Assembly (NCBI GenBank): GCA_965116965.1
Contig: OZ220743.1
Span: 1,178,001 to 1,242,000 of the forward strand
DNA: 64,000 nucleotides
Source: Aldehydirespirator sp965116965
Lineage (GTDB): Bacteria > Actinomycetota > Acidimicrobiia > Acidimicrobiales > Aldehydirespiratoraceae
Direction of reading: 5' to 3'
The notes below the pieces were generated by a model. The model searched no databases. It had not been told where the DNA came from and was given only the letters and a program-made list of their open reading frames with translations. This document shows positions 24,423-31,884 of the stretch, one piece after another (the stretch's first letter is position 1; each line of letters opens with the position of its first letter). Both the position numbers and the translations under genes were made by a program.

Positions 24423-26229
24423 GGGGGGCGTCGAGGGGGACCCGGGCCCATCGGTGCCAGCACGCCATGGTGGCGTCGGTGAGGATCCCGCAGGTGGTGT
24501 GGTTGCTTCGGGCGGCGCTCACCACGGGCTGGTCGATCGCGCTCGGCGGCAGGCCCCCGCTGTGGTGTCCCCAGCACACGATGGCCCCGTCGGCGCGGAT
24601 GGCGCAGGGCCGCGAGCCGCCGGAGATGTCGACGAAGCGGCCCTCGGGTGACTCGACGCCCTGGCTGCCCCAGCACGCCACCGTCCCGTCGGGGCGCAGC
24701 CCACAGGAGGTCAAAGCACCGGCGGAGACCTTGGCGAAACGCCCTGCGGGGGTCGGCTGAAGCGCCGAGAAGTCCCCGCCCAGAGTCCGCCACCACCACA
24801 CTGAACTGTCGGAGCGCTGGAATGCGTGGCCCCAGCACGCCACCGTGCCGTCGGGGCGCAGCCCGCAGAACGTCCCCGCAGCCGCCGACAGTTGCGAGAA
24901 GGCCCCCGCGGGCGCGTCGAGCGCCTCGATCGACTCCACTCCCCGTCGGCGGCAGGACCAGAATTCGGACCCGCCCTGGCATTCGACGCTGGTGTCGTGC
25001 CAGCACTCCAGCGTCGAGTCTTGCCCGATCCCGCAGGCCGAGTACGCCCACCCGGTGACCATTGAGGCGACCGAGCCGAGCGAGCCTGCCGAGTCGGACA
25101 GGCCCACCGAGCCGAGCGAGCCCTCGGGCACCTCGCGGGAGGCGGCCGACCACGCCTCCCGCGAGGCGTACAGCCTGACGTCGAGGATCGGCGTGGGCAG
25201 CCTGTGGTCGTATTCCGGCGCGGCGTTCCAGCACACCACCGCGCCCGAGGCGCGCACAGCACACGCCCTGCCGGGAAATACAACCACCTCCACGAAGTCC
25301 GACCCCGCAGGCGGGTCCGACCACTGGCCCCAGCACTCGACGGACCCCGCGACGCTCACCGCGCACCCGCCGGAGTCTGCGGACGACACATCCACGAACT
25401 CGCCCGCCGGCGGATGCGGCGCCGTCGACTGGCCCCAGCACACATAGCCGCCGTCAACCCGCAGCCCACACGACGGCACGAGGTGCCATGGGTCGCCCGC
25501 GAACACCTCCACGAAGGGCCCCCTGGGAGCGTCGAGGTCGCCGCGGCTGCGGTCGCCCCAGCACAGCACCGAACCGTCGCCGCGCAGCCCACAAGACACC
25601 GTCATTGACACCGACACATCCACGAACTCGCCCCGCGGCGCAAGGTTCTGGCCGTGGCGATAGTAGGTGTCCTCCCCCAGGCCCGAACCGGCGCCCCCGA
25701 AATAGCCGGCCTGGCCGCTCCAGCACACCACCGAGGCATCCACACCCACCGCGCACCCCCGCCCCGCCCTGCCCGGCGCACCCCCGTTGTACGGCTCGAA
25801 AAGGGCGCCGTCGACGATGTCCACCGCCACGAACCTCCCCTCCGGCGGCCGCCCGAACTCCTCGCCCCAGCACTCGATCTCGCCGCTCGTGCGCACACCG
25901 CAGGTGCGGAACACGCCCGCGGAGAGGTCCACGAAGGTGCCCTCGGGCGGGTCGGCGCGCCCATAGCCGGGATTGGACGGGCGGTCCACCTCATAGAGGT
26001 AATGATCCGACGGCCCCGCAAGCGCCACCGCGGCCACCGCGCCCACGAACACCGCAACCGCCGCGAACCGCCACCACACCCCCCTGCGGGCCAACCCCGA
26101 CACACCGGCGATAACGACCAAGACCAGCCCGACGGCCGCCCACCACCACACTCCAGTCACGGCCGCCGCCGCCGCCGGCGGCGCGGGCATCCCCACGCCA
26201 GCAACCACATGAGCGACCTCACCGAACAA
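24277..26229 (-). CDS. Membrane-anchored RCC1-type repeat protein, unit 2 (frame-shifted near its end)
   Basis: The 650-residue frame is a longer paralogue of the protein at 22131-23414. The same two N-terminal helices and the segment AGPSDHYLY are followed by roughly ten RCC1-type units with paired Cys (TCGVRTSGEIECWG; SCGLRGDGSVLCWGD; CAVSVAGSVECWGQ; FCGLRPDGTVACWGH; SCGLRPDGTVACWGS; CAIRADGAIVCWGH; TCGILTDATMACWH). A Ser/Gly-rich spacer (SLGSVGLSDSAGSLGS) interrupts them mid-way. After ARVPLDAP the frame turns into Arg/His-rich shadow sequence and stops at 24277; the real continuation is the segment down to 24093. The full protein would be about 711 residues. Confidence 0.75.
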   Translation of the reverse strand: MFGEVAHVVAGVGMPAPPAAAAAVTGVWWWAAVGLVLVVIAGVSGLARRGVWWRFAAVAVFVGAVAAVALAGPSDHYLYEVDRPSNPGYGRADPPEGTFVDLSAGVFRTCGVRTSGEIECWGEEFGRPPEGRFVAVDIVDGALFEPYNGGAPGRAGRGCAVGVDASVVCWSGQAGYFGGAGSGLGEDTYYRHGQNLAPRGEFVDVSVSMTVSCGLRGDGSVLCWGDRSRGDLDAPRGPFVEVFAGDPWHLVPSCGLRVDGGYVCWGQSTAPHPPAGEFVDVSSADSGGCAVSVAGSVECWGQWSDPPAGSDFVEVVVFPGRACAVRASGAVVCWNAAPEYDHRLPTPILDVRLYASREAWSAASREVPEGSLGSVGLSDSAGSLGSVASMVTGWAYSACGIGQDSTLECWHDTSVECQGGSEFWSCRRRGVESIEALDAPAGAFSQLSAAAGTFCGLRPDGTVACWGHAFQRSDSSVWWWRTLGGDFSALQPTPAGRFAKVSAGALTSCGLRPDGTVACWGSQGVESPEGRFVDISGGSRPCAIRADGAIVCWGHHSGGLPPSAIDQPVVSAARSNHTTCGILTDATMACWHRWARVPLDAPRRRVRPGLSPADPQPARARHHRFRLQRQLLRAAPGPLHPVLHALEPSR

Positions 26230-26270
26230 GACCCCAAATCAACACGCCGACAAGCCGCACCAACTGAAAC

Positions 26271-26375
26271 CTACGGACCATCCGCACCGCACGCAAGGCC
26301 TGCGGCCGGCGATATGGACGCAGCCAACACCATCGCGGCGGTCGCGGCGGCTGCAAGGACACGTGAGACGCTCAC
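26271..26375 (-). pseudogene. Signal-peptide remnant of a third FnIII/subtilisin paralogue
   Basis: GTG at 26375, preceded by GGGGAGTTCGCT, opens a 34-codon frame. It begins VSVSRVLAAAATAAMVLAAS and stops soon after SPAAGLACGADGP. Start context and signal peptide match the genes at 22065 and 24008, but nothing downstream of the leader remains. It lies directly upstream (minus-strand sense) of RCC1 unit 2, the same order as in the complete unit. Confidence 0.65.
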
Positions 26376-26467
26376 AGCGAACTCCCCTTCTTGTGGGGCG
26401 GGGTCATACGGCCAGCCGCGGGCCGGGCCCGGCCGGTTGTCGGACGAGCCCAACCGGCCTCGGATCG

Positions 26468-26692
26468 TCAGAGGAGGCATCCGGGATCACACGGGATCGG
26501 CTTGCCGGGTCTGTCGCTGTTGTCGCCCCAGCAGGCCACGGTGCCGTCCACGCGGATCGCGCAGGCGTGGCGGGCGCCCACTGAGATCTGGGTGAACTCC
26601 CCTCGGGGCGGGTCCAACAGGACGTCCCACGCCGGAAAGCCGTCGGGGTTCCAGCACACGATGGTGCGGTCTGTGCTCAGCGCGCACGGTGG
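26468..26692 (-). pseudogene. C-terminal RCC1-type fragment, unit 3
   Basis: Only the last two repeats of an RCC1-type paralogue remain: CALSTDRTIVCWNPDGF, VLLDPPRGEFTQISVGARHA and CAIRVDGTVACWGDNSDR, ending CDPGCLL. These align with the end of the protein at 22131-23414. No N-terminal helices or upstream repeats are present. From 26693 to 26861 the sequence turns A+T-rich and holds no recognisable gene; it may carry the promoter of the ATPase gene at 26862. Confidence 0.65.
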
Positions 26693-26861
26693 CCGGGTCC
26701 TTCGCCGTCGCCCATACCGCGACCTCCAGATGTAGGCAGGAATGAGTCACGAAAATGTAGAGGAATTATCCCCCAAAAACGTGTATGAAGGATCCGGCCA
26801 GTAGGCTGGACGCATCGACGGCTACATCCCCCGCCTCGCTGACCGCACTCTCGCGGACGAC

Positions 26862-28067
26862 TTGCAGGGGCAGCCCGCGGTGCTCGTCACCGGGCCGCGG
26901 GCCGTGGGCAAGACCACGACGTCGTTGCGCCGGGCCGAGTCGGTGCTGCGACTCGACCGGCCCGAGGAGCGGAGCCTCGTGCTGGACGATCCGGATGCGG
27001 CGATCTCGGTCGGCCCGTTCCCGCTGCTGCTCGACGAGTGGCAGCACACCCCGGAGGTTCTGGGAGCGGTCAAGCGGGCCGTGGACGCAGACCGGCGCCC
27101 GGGCCGCTACATCGTCACCGGCTCGGCCCGCAGCGATCTGATCGCCGGATCGTGGCCGGGCACGGGCCGCTTCCTCGACGTCCATCTCTGGCCGCTGACC
27201 GGCCGCGAGCGCTTCGGCGACGCGTCGGCGCCCTCGCTGTTCGACCGTTGGGACACGGCATCGCGCTTCGCGGTCCCTTCCGACCCTCCCGACATCCTCG
27301 GCTACATGGAACTTGCGCTGGCCGGCGGGTTCCCGGCCGCGGTGGACGCCCCCGACGCCGGCGGGAGAGCCCGCTGGATGCGCGGCTACGTGAAGGCGGC
27401 CTCGACCCGCGATCTCGGAGAGCTCGACAGCAGCCGGGGCCGGCGCCGCAGCCCGGAGAGGATGCGCCGCTACCTTCAGGCCTGCGCGCTCAACTCCGCG
27501 GGAGTGACTGCTGACGCTGCCCTTGCAGAGGCTGCCGGGCTGGACCGCAAGACCGCGGCGAGCTATCACGAGGTTCTCAGCGTCCTGCGGCTGGTCGCCG
27601 ACACGCCCGCCTGGCGATCCAACCGCCTCAAGCGTCTCACCTCCACCCCCAAGCGCTACGTCACCGACGCCGGCCTCGCGGCCTGGCTGGCCGGGGTGGA
27701 CCTCGACGCGGCGAGGCGCGACTCGGATGCCCGCGGCCGCATCATCGACACTTACGTCGCGGCCCAGCTGCGGGCCGAGGCCGAGGCGTCGAGCCGCCCG
27801 GTGCACCTGCACCATCTGCGCACCCAGCGGGGCGAGCACGAGATCGACCTGATCGCCGAGTTCGGTTTCAGGGTGGCGGCGTTCGAAGTGAAGACGGGCA
27901 GCGCGCCCACCCAGAGAGACGCTCGCCACATCGCCTGGCTGCGCGACCGGATCCCGGCGGAACAGTTCGCTGGAGGAGTGGTCTTCCACACAGGCCGGCA
28001 TCGCCGCCGGCTGTCCGACCGGATCGAGGCCGTCCCCATCGCCGGACTCTGGGGTTGGCCGCGGTGA
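26862..28067 (+). CDS. AAA-type ATPase with DUF4143 C-terminal domain
   Basis: This protein, at least 401 residues long, is of the AAA_14 plus DUF4143 type found widely in bacteria and archaea with poorly known roles. Walker A is GPRAVGKTT and Walker B PLLLDEWQ; the sensor region is YIVTGSARSDL, and WPLTGRERFGD follows. The DUF4143 part has NRLKRLTSTPKRYVTDAGL and a nuclease-like strand pattern EIDLIAEF-x8-FEVKTG, resembling a PD-(D/E)XK core. The first available start is TTG 26862, but homologous-looking sequence (GYIPRLADRTLADDL) extends upstream in frame to a stop at 26802 without ATG, GTG or TTG. The gene may therefore be 5'-damaged or use a rare start. Its stop overlaps the PrimPol start (GTGA). 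Confidence 0.8.
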   Translation: MQGQPAVLVTGPRAVGKTTTSLRRAESVLRLDRPEERSLVLDDPDAAISVGPFPLLLDEWQHTPEVLGAVKRAVDADRRPGRYIVTGSARSDLIAGSWPGTGRFLDVHLWPLTGRERFGDASAPSLFDRWDTASRFAVPSDPPDILGYMELALAGGFPAAVDAPDAGGRARWMRGYVKAASTRDLGELDSSRGRRRSPERMRRYLQACALNSAGVTADAALAEAAGLDRKTAASYHEVLSVLRLVADTPAWRSNRLKRLTSTPKRYVTDAGLAAWLAGVDLDAARRDSDARGRIIDTYVAAQLRAEAEASSRPVHLHHLRTQRGEHEIDLIAEFGFRVAAFEVKTGSAPTQRDARHIAWLRDRIPAEQFAGGVVFHTGRHRRRLSDRIEAVPIAGLWGWPR

Positions 28068-29230
28068 CGACCGACTCCGTGGCGCTGGACGTGGACGGGC
28101 GCGAGGTGCGGGTCACCAATCCGGGCAAGGTGTTCTTCGGCGCCCGCGGCGAGACCAAGCTCGATCTTGTCGAGTACTACCTGTCGGTGGCCGAGCCCCT
28201 GATGCGGGCCATGGGCGGCCGGCCGGTGCTGCTGGAGCGCTACCCGGACGGAGCGGGGGGCAAGTCCTTCTTCCAGAAGCGAGTGCCCAAGGGCGCTCCC
28301 GAGTGGCTCACCACCACAGTCGTGAGCACCCCCAACGGCACCCTGTCCAACGCCATGGTCGCGACCGACCTCGCCCATGTGGTGTGGGCCGTCAACTTGG
28401 GCTGCCTCGGGTTCCACGTCTGGCCGTACCGGGCCGACGCTCCCGACCCAGAGGCCGAGCAAACGGGCGGGCCGATCCGGCTCATACGGGCGAGGCCGTG
28501 GCCCGAGCGGCCCGTGAGCGCAGCGAACAAGAGCGGGAGAGACGACGCCGCACCGCGATGGGCTCTCACCGATATGCGCTCGCTCGCGGCCGACGAACTG
28601 CGCATCGACTTGGATCCCCAGCCCGGCGTCGGCTTCGACCAGGTGCGGGAGGCGGCCCGCGAGGTGAAGGCCGCCTTCGACGAGTTGCAGATGACCGTGC
28701 ACGTCAAGACCTCGGGACGGCGGGGCCTGCACGTCTACTCCCGGTTGGCGCCCCGCTGGGATTCCTACGAGGTGAGGGCCGCGGCGGTGGCTCTGGCCAG
28801 GGAGATGGCCCGGCGCCGCCCCGACCTGATCACCGACGCCTGGTGGAAGGAGGAGCGGGGCCGCCGGGTGTTCGTGGACTTCAACCAGAACGCCCCCCAC
28901 AAGACGGTGTTCGGGGCCTGGTCGGCCCGCCCCCACATCCGCGGGCAGGTGTCGGCCCCGATCAGCTGGGACGAGCTGGACGACGTGCAGCCCGAGGACC
29001 TGACCATCGCCAGCGTCGGCGCCCGGGTGGCCGGAGTCGGGGATCCGTGGGCGGCCATGGACGGCGTGCCCGCCTCGCTGGAGCCGCTGATGGAGTGGCA
29101 CGCTCGCGACATGGACTCCGGCCTCATGGACGCCCCCTGGCCGCCCGTCTACCCGAAGATGCCCAACGAGCCGCCCCGGGTGGCTCCCAGCCGGGCCGCC
29201 CGCGGCCAGCAGGCCGACGGAGCCTCATGA
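28064..29230 (+). CDS. LigD-type DNA primase/polymerase (archaeo-eukaryotic PrimPol domain)
   Basis: This 388-residue protein matches the polymerase domain of bacterial NHEJ ligase D and its stand-alone paralogues, which extend or fill DNA ends with ribo- or deoxynucleotides. Family blocks are VTNPGKVFFG, ERYPDG, FFQKRVPKGAPEW, GCLGFHVWPYRAD, ELRIDLDPQPG (metal-binding Asp182 and Asp184), VHVKTSGRRGLHVYSRL, VFVDFNQNAPHKTVFGAW and SAPISWDEL. GTG 28064 overlaps the previous stop. Between HVWPYR (118-123) and ELRIDLD (178-184), where relatives have only about ten residues, there is an insertion of about 50 residues containing the translation of a dispersed 50-nt repeat. No Ku or ligase gene is in view. 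The insertion lies near the active site, so activity is uncertain. Confidence 0.85.
   Translation: MTTDSVALDVDGREVRVTNPGKVFFGARGETKLDLVEYYLSVAEPLMRAMGGRPVLLERYPDGAGGKSFFQKRVPKGAPEWLTTTVVSTPNGTLSNAMVATDLAHVVWAVNLGCLGFHVWPYRADAPDPEAEQTGGPIRLIRARPWPERPVSAANKSGRDDAAPRWALTDMRSLAADELRIDLDPQPGVGFDQVREAAREVKAAFDELQMTVHVKTSGRRGLHVYSRLAPRWDSYEVRAAAVALAREMARRRPDLITDAWWKEERGRRVFVDFNQNAPHKTVFGAWSARPHIRGQVSAPISWDELDDVQPEDLTIASVGARVAGVGDPWAAMDGVPASLEPLMEWHARDMDSGLMDAPWPPVYPKMPNEPPRVAPSRAARGQQADGAS
28490..28539 (-). repeat. 50-nt dispersed repeat, copy inside the PrimPol gene
   Basis: The reverse complement of these 50 bases is identical, base for base, to 40986-41035. It differs at two positions from 39644-39693 and at a few more from 53264-53313. 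Read in the gene's frame it supplies residues about 143-159 (RARPWPERPVSAANKSG). Confidence 0.9.
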
Positions 29231-29349
29231 GGCCCTGCCTGTCGATGCGCCTGGTCACGGGGGAGACTGCCTCATGAAGCCCTGCCTGTCGATGCGCCTG
29301 GTCACGGGGGAGACTGCCTCATGAAGCCCTGCCTGTCGATTCACCTGGT
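29222..29349 (+). repeat. 47-bp tandem duplication of a translation-start region
   Basis: The block GCCTCATGAAGCCCTGCCTG with what follows is repeated with a 47-bp period: ATGs at 29227, 29274 and 29321. Units one and two each encode a 16-codon frame (MRPCLSMRLVTGETAS; MKPCLSMRLVTGETAS). Each stops in TGA overlapping the next ATG (ATGA), and only the third ATG leads into the long oxidoreductase frame. The PrimPol stop likewise overlaps the first ATG. Confidence 0.9.
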
Positions 29350-30250
29350 CAACTTCGCGGCCGAGCCGCCCGGCGAATGGCAACGCCTGTTCGACCTGGC
29401 GGTTGCGGCCGACCGGGCCGGCATCGGCCGGCTGGTGGTGTCGGACCACGTGGCCTACGGCGAGCGCCTCGACCGCTACGGCGATCCGTCCCTGGGCGGC
29501 CTGGCCGGCGGACGCCAGCCCACCGGCCCCGACGGGGCTTGGTTGGAGCCGCTGACCGTGCTGGCCATGGTCGGCGCCCTGACCGAGCGGGTGCGGTTGT
29601 GCCCGATGATCCTGCTGGCCGCGCTGCGCCGTCCGATCGTTCTGGCCAAGACGGCGGCCACCATCGACGTGCTCACCGGCGGGCGCCTCGACCTGGGCGT
29701 GGGCGTGGGCTGGCAGCAGGAGGAGTACGAGGCCGCCGGCCTGGACTTCGCCGCCCGGGGCCGCCTGCTCGACCACACCCTGGAAGTGTGCCACGCACTG
29801 TGGACCCAGGAGCGGGCCTCGGTGAGCACCGAGGAGCTGAGCTTCGAGGCCATACATCAGATGCCCAAGCCGACCGCCGGAACCGTGCCCGTGTGGGTCA
29901 GCGGCACCGTCAACCGGCGCTCCATGGCCCGGCTGGCCCGCTTCGGCTCGGGCTGGATCCCGTGGGGACCGGACGCAGCCGACATCGCCTCGGGCATAGC
30001 CAAGATGCGCGAGGCGGTTGCCGCCACGGGACGGGACCCGTCCGGAATCGAGGTCGCGGCGAACGTGAGGCTGGCACGCGACGATCGCGGCGAACCCCAG
30101 ATCGCGCCCACCATGGCCGCGGTTCCCGAGCTGATCGCCGCGGGAGCGACCGATCTTCGCGTCCATCTGCAATCGCCGCCGGGCGTCGACCAGGCTGCGG
30201 AGTATCTGGCGCCCTGGGTGGAGGCCTTCGAGGCGGCGGCTGGGGCGTGA
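29321..30250 (+). CDS. Luciferase-like (LLM class) F420-dependent oxidoreductase
   Basis: This 309-residue TIM-barrel protein belongs to the bacterial luciferase-like monooxygenase superfamily, whose actinobacterial members mostly use coenzyme F420. Marks of the family are AADRAGIGRLVVSDHV, LEPLTVLAMVGALTERVRLC, RRPIVLAKTAATIDVLTGGR, LDLGVGVGWQQEEYEAAGL, and in the C-terminal half PVWVSGTVNRRSMARLARFG and GWIPWGP. The substrate cannot be told from the sequence. Translation begins at the third of three tandem ATGs created by a 47-bp duplication, coupled to the PrimPol stop, and its own stop overlaps the next gene's GTG. This places it in a coupled series with unrelated-looking partners. Confidence 0.88.
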   Translation: MKPCLSIHLVNFAAEPPGEWQRLFDLAVAADRAGIGRLVVSDHVAYGERLDRYGDPSLGGLAGGRQPTGPDGAWLEPLTVLAMVGALTERVRLCPMILLAALRRPIVLAKTAATIDVLTGGRLDLGVGVGWQQEEYEAAGLDFAARGRLLDHTLEVCHALWTQERASVSTEELSFEAIHQMPKPTAGTVPVWVSGTVNRRSMARLARFGSGWIPWGPDAADIASGIAKMREAVAATGRDPSGIEVAANVRLARDDRGEPQIAPTMAAVPELIAAGATDLRVHLQSPPGVDQAAEYLAPWVEAFEAAAGA

Positions 30251-31800
30251 GCGGCATGCTCAGCGGCCCCCGCAACCCGTATCTGGCCGACAGCGGCAAC
30301 GCCATGGCCCACGGCCGTTGCGACCAGCAGGACAACACGCCGGGACGCGGTCCCGAGGGACCGACCGAGGTGCTTGACCCGGGCGGCATCCAGTACACGT
30401 CGCTGGGGCCCGGTCACTTCGGTGGCCTGATATCGGGGCGCTACCCCGACGGCCGGCGGGTCATCTGGTCCAACGGCCGCCAAGTCATCGCCAAGCTCGA
30501 CTACGACACCCTCGAGGTGCTCGCCACCCTGCCCACCGGCACCGAGCCCATCACCGACCAGGCCGAACTCGCGGCCCTCGAAGCCGGTCTCGACGATCTC
30601 GACGGCGACGATGCCGTCGCCCATGCCATCGGCATCGCCGTCCGGTTCATGACCGGCCTCGACGGGATCTACTCGCTGCTCGACTGCGACCACACGCTGT
30701 TCCTTGGCCGCAAGGACCACGCCGCGGCCTATGTCGAGGTCGATCCCTCAGATCCCAGCAGTCCCATCGTCGAGCGCGACCGCTGGTACCGGCCCGAGGG
30801 CGTCGACGGGTACTTCTTGGGGATCAACATCACCTTCGACGGCCGGCTGGTGATGACCACCGACCATGGCTGGGTGGTCTGCCTGGCCCGTGACTTCAGC
30901 ACCTACGACGCCATCCAGCTCCCCGGAGCGGCCACCGACGCGGCCGCGCATTGCGCCGACCGGGCTGCCCGGTACGGCCACACCAGCTACGGCTGGGTGC
31001 GCACCAGCAGCTGCACCGGCGACGACGGCGGGATCTACGTCAGCTCGGTGGACACCATCCACAAGGTGGTCTGGACGGGGAAGCGGCTGTCGCTCGACCC
31101 CGCCGACGATGCCTGGTCGGCCCGCTACCGCAACGGCGGCGGGGACGGGTCGGGAACCACGCCCTCGCTGATGGGCTTCGGGCCGGACGAGGACCGCTTC
31201 GTGGTAATCGGAGACGGCGACGACGTGGTCAACATCACCCTGCTGTGGCGCGACGAGATTCCGGAGGACTGGGAGCAGCTCCCCGGCGCCCCGTCGCGGC
31301 GCATCGCGGGGATCGGCCCGGCCCACATGGGCGACCCCACCCGTACCGAGATCAAGACCGAGCAGTCGATCACCGTGTCGGGCTACGGCGCCATGACCGT
31401 CAACAACGAGCCCGCCTCCCTGCCCGACGGGTGGCCGGCCACCCGGTCCCGCATGTTCTGCTTCTTCCTGGGCCACAAGCCCGCCTACACGCCCTACGGG
31501 ATGCACAAGTACGAGTGGGATCCGGCCGAGCAGCGCCTGCGGGAGGCCTGGGTCAACACCGAGGTGTCGTCACCCAACTCGGTGCCCTTCGTCGCTCAGG
31601 AGTCGGATCTGGTGTACACGTGCGGCACCCGGGACGGACGCTGGACCATCGAGGCCGTCGACTGGACCACCGGCGAGAGCCGCTTCCACTACGTGGTGGG
31701 CGGGTCGCGCTACAACACCCTCGGCGGCGGGGTCACCGTCGACGACGACGGCCGCCTGCTCTACGGCACCATCTTCGGCAAGACCCGCATCCTGCGCTGA
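30247..31800 (+). CDS. Uncharacterised protein, probably a beta-propeller
   Basis: I do not recognise a named family. The 517-residue product lacks a signal peptide and membrane segments. Repeated strand-rich units with G-D-G turns (RVIWSNGRQVIAKLDYDTLE; GYFLGINITFDGRLVMTTDH; GGIYVSSVDTIHKVVWTGKR; DRFVVIGDGDDVVNITLLW; VTVDDDGRLLYGTIFGKT) suggest a six- or seven-bladed propeller of the PQQ/SMP-30 sort. Several Cys and Trp residues are present, but no heme or metal motif is seen. GTG 30247 overlaps the oxidoreductase stop (GTGA); ATG 30256 is an alternative. The frame is open upstream to 29377 but that part is shadow. Coupling with the F420-type enzyme suggests a shared pathway. Confidence 0.7.
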   Translation: MSGMLSGPRNPYLADSGNAMAHGRCDQQDNTPGRGPEGPTEVLDPGGIQYTSLGPGHFGGLISGRYPDGRRVIWSNGRQVIAKLDYDTLEVLATLPTGTEPITDQAELAALEAGLDDLDGDDAVAHAIGIAVRFMTGLDGIYSLLDCDHTLFLGRKDHAAAYVEVDPSDPSSPIVERDRWYRPEGVDGYFLGINITFDGRLVMTTDHGWVVCLARDFSTYDAIQLPGAATDAAAHCADRAARYGHTSYGWVRTSSCTGDDGGIYVSSVDTIHKVVWTGKRLSLDPADDAWSARYRNGGGDGSGTTPSLMGFGPDEDRFVVIGDGDDVVNITLLWRDEIPEDWEQLPGAPSRRIAGIGPAHMGDPTRTEIKTEQSITVSGYGAMTVNNEPASLPDGWPATRSRMFCFFLGHKPAYTPYGMHKYEWDPAEQRLREAWVNTEVSSPNSVPFVAQESDLVYTCGTRDGRWTIEAVDWTTGESRFHYVVGGSRYNTLGGGVTVDDDGRLLYGTIFGKTRILR

Positions 31801-31811
31801 CATCAACCAAG

Positions 31812-31877
31812 CCTTTCCTGACTCTTACGCGTCCGTGATTGCCTGACGACCGCTCGCGGCCTGTGAGTCAGGAAGGA
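31812..31877 (+). promoter_or_regulatory. Inverted repeat covering the Shine-Dalgarno of the export-operon leader
   Basis: TCCTGACTC (31816-31824) is the exact complement of GAGTCAGGA (31865-31873), and pairing can extend through CCTT/AAGG with one bulge. The right arm contains the Shine-Dalgarno GGAAGGA (31871-31877), seven bases before ATG 31885. The 40-nt loop is long, so the effect on translation is uncertain. Confidence 0.45.
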
Positions 31878-31884
31878 CGCTGCC

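Noticed and set aside
26376..26467. Short G+C-rich inverted repeats (GGGCCGGGCCCGGCC region) as a regulatory site
   Set aside because: Self-complementary G/C runs are expected at this base composition; no conserved context supports function.
29377..30246. N-terminal extension of the propeller-like protein
   Set aside because: It overlaps the LLM oxidoreductase in another frame and is Arg/Pro/Gly-rich shadow sequence; GTG 30247 is coupled to the oxidoreductase stop.
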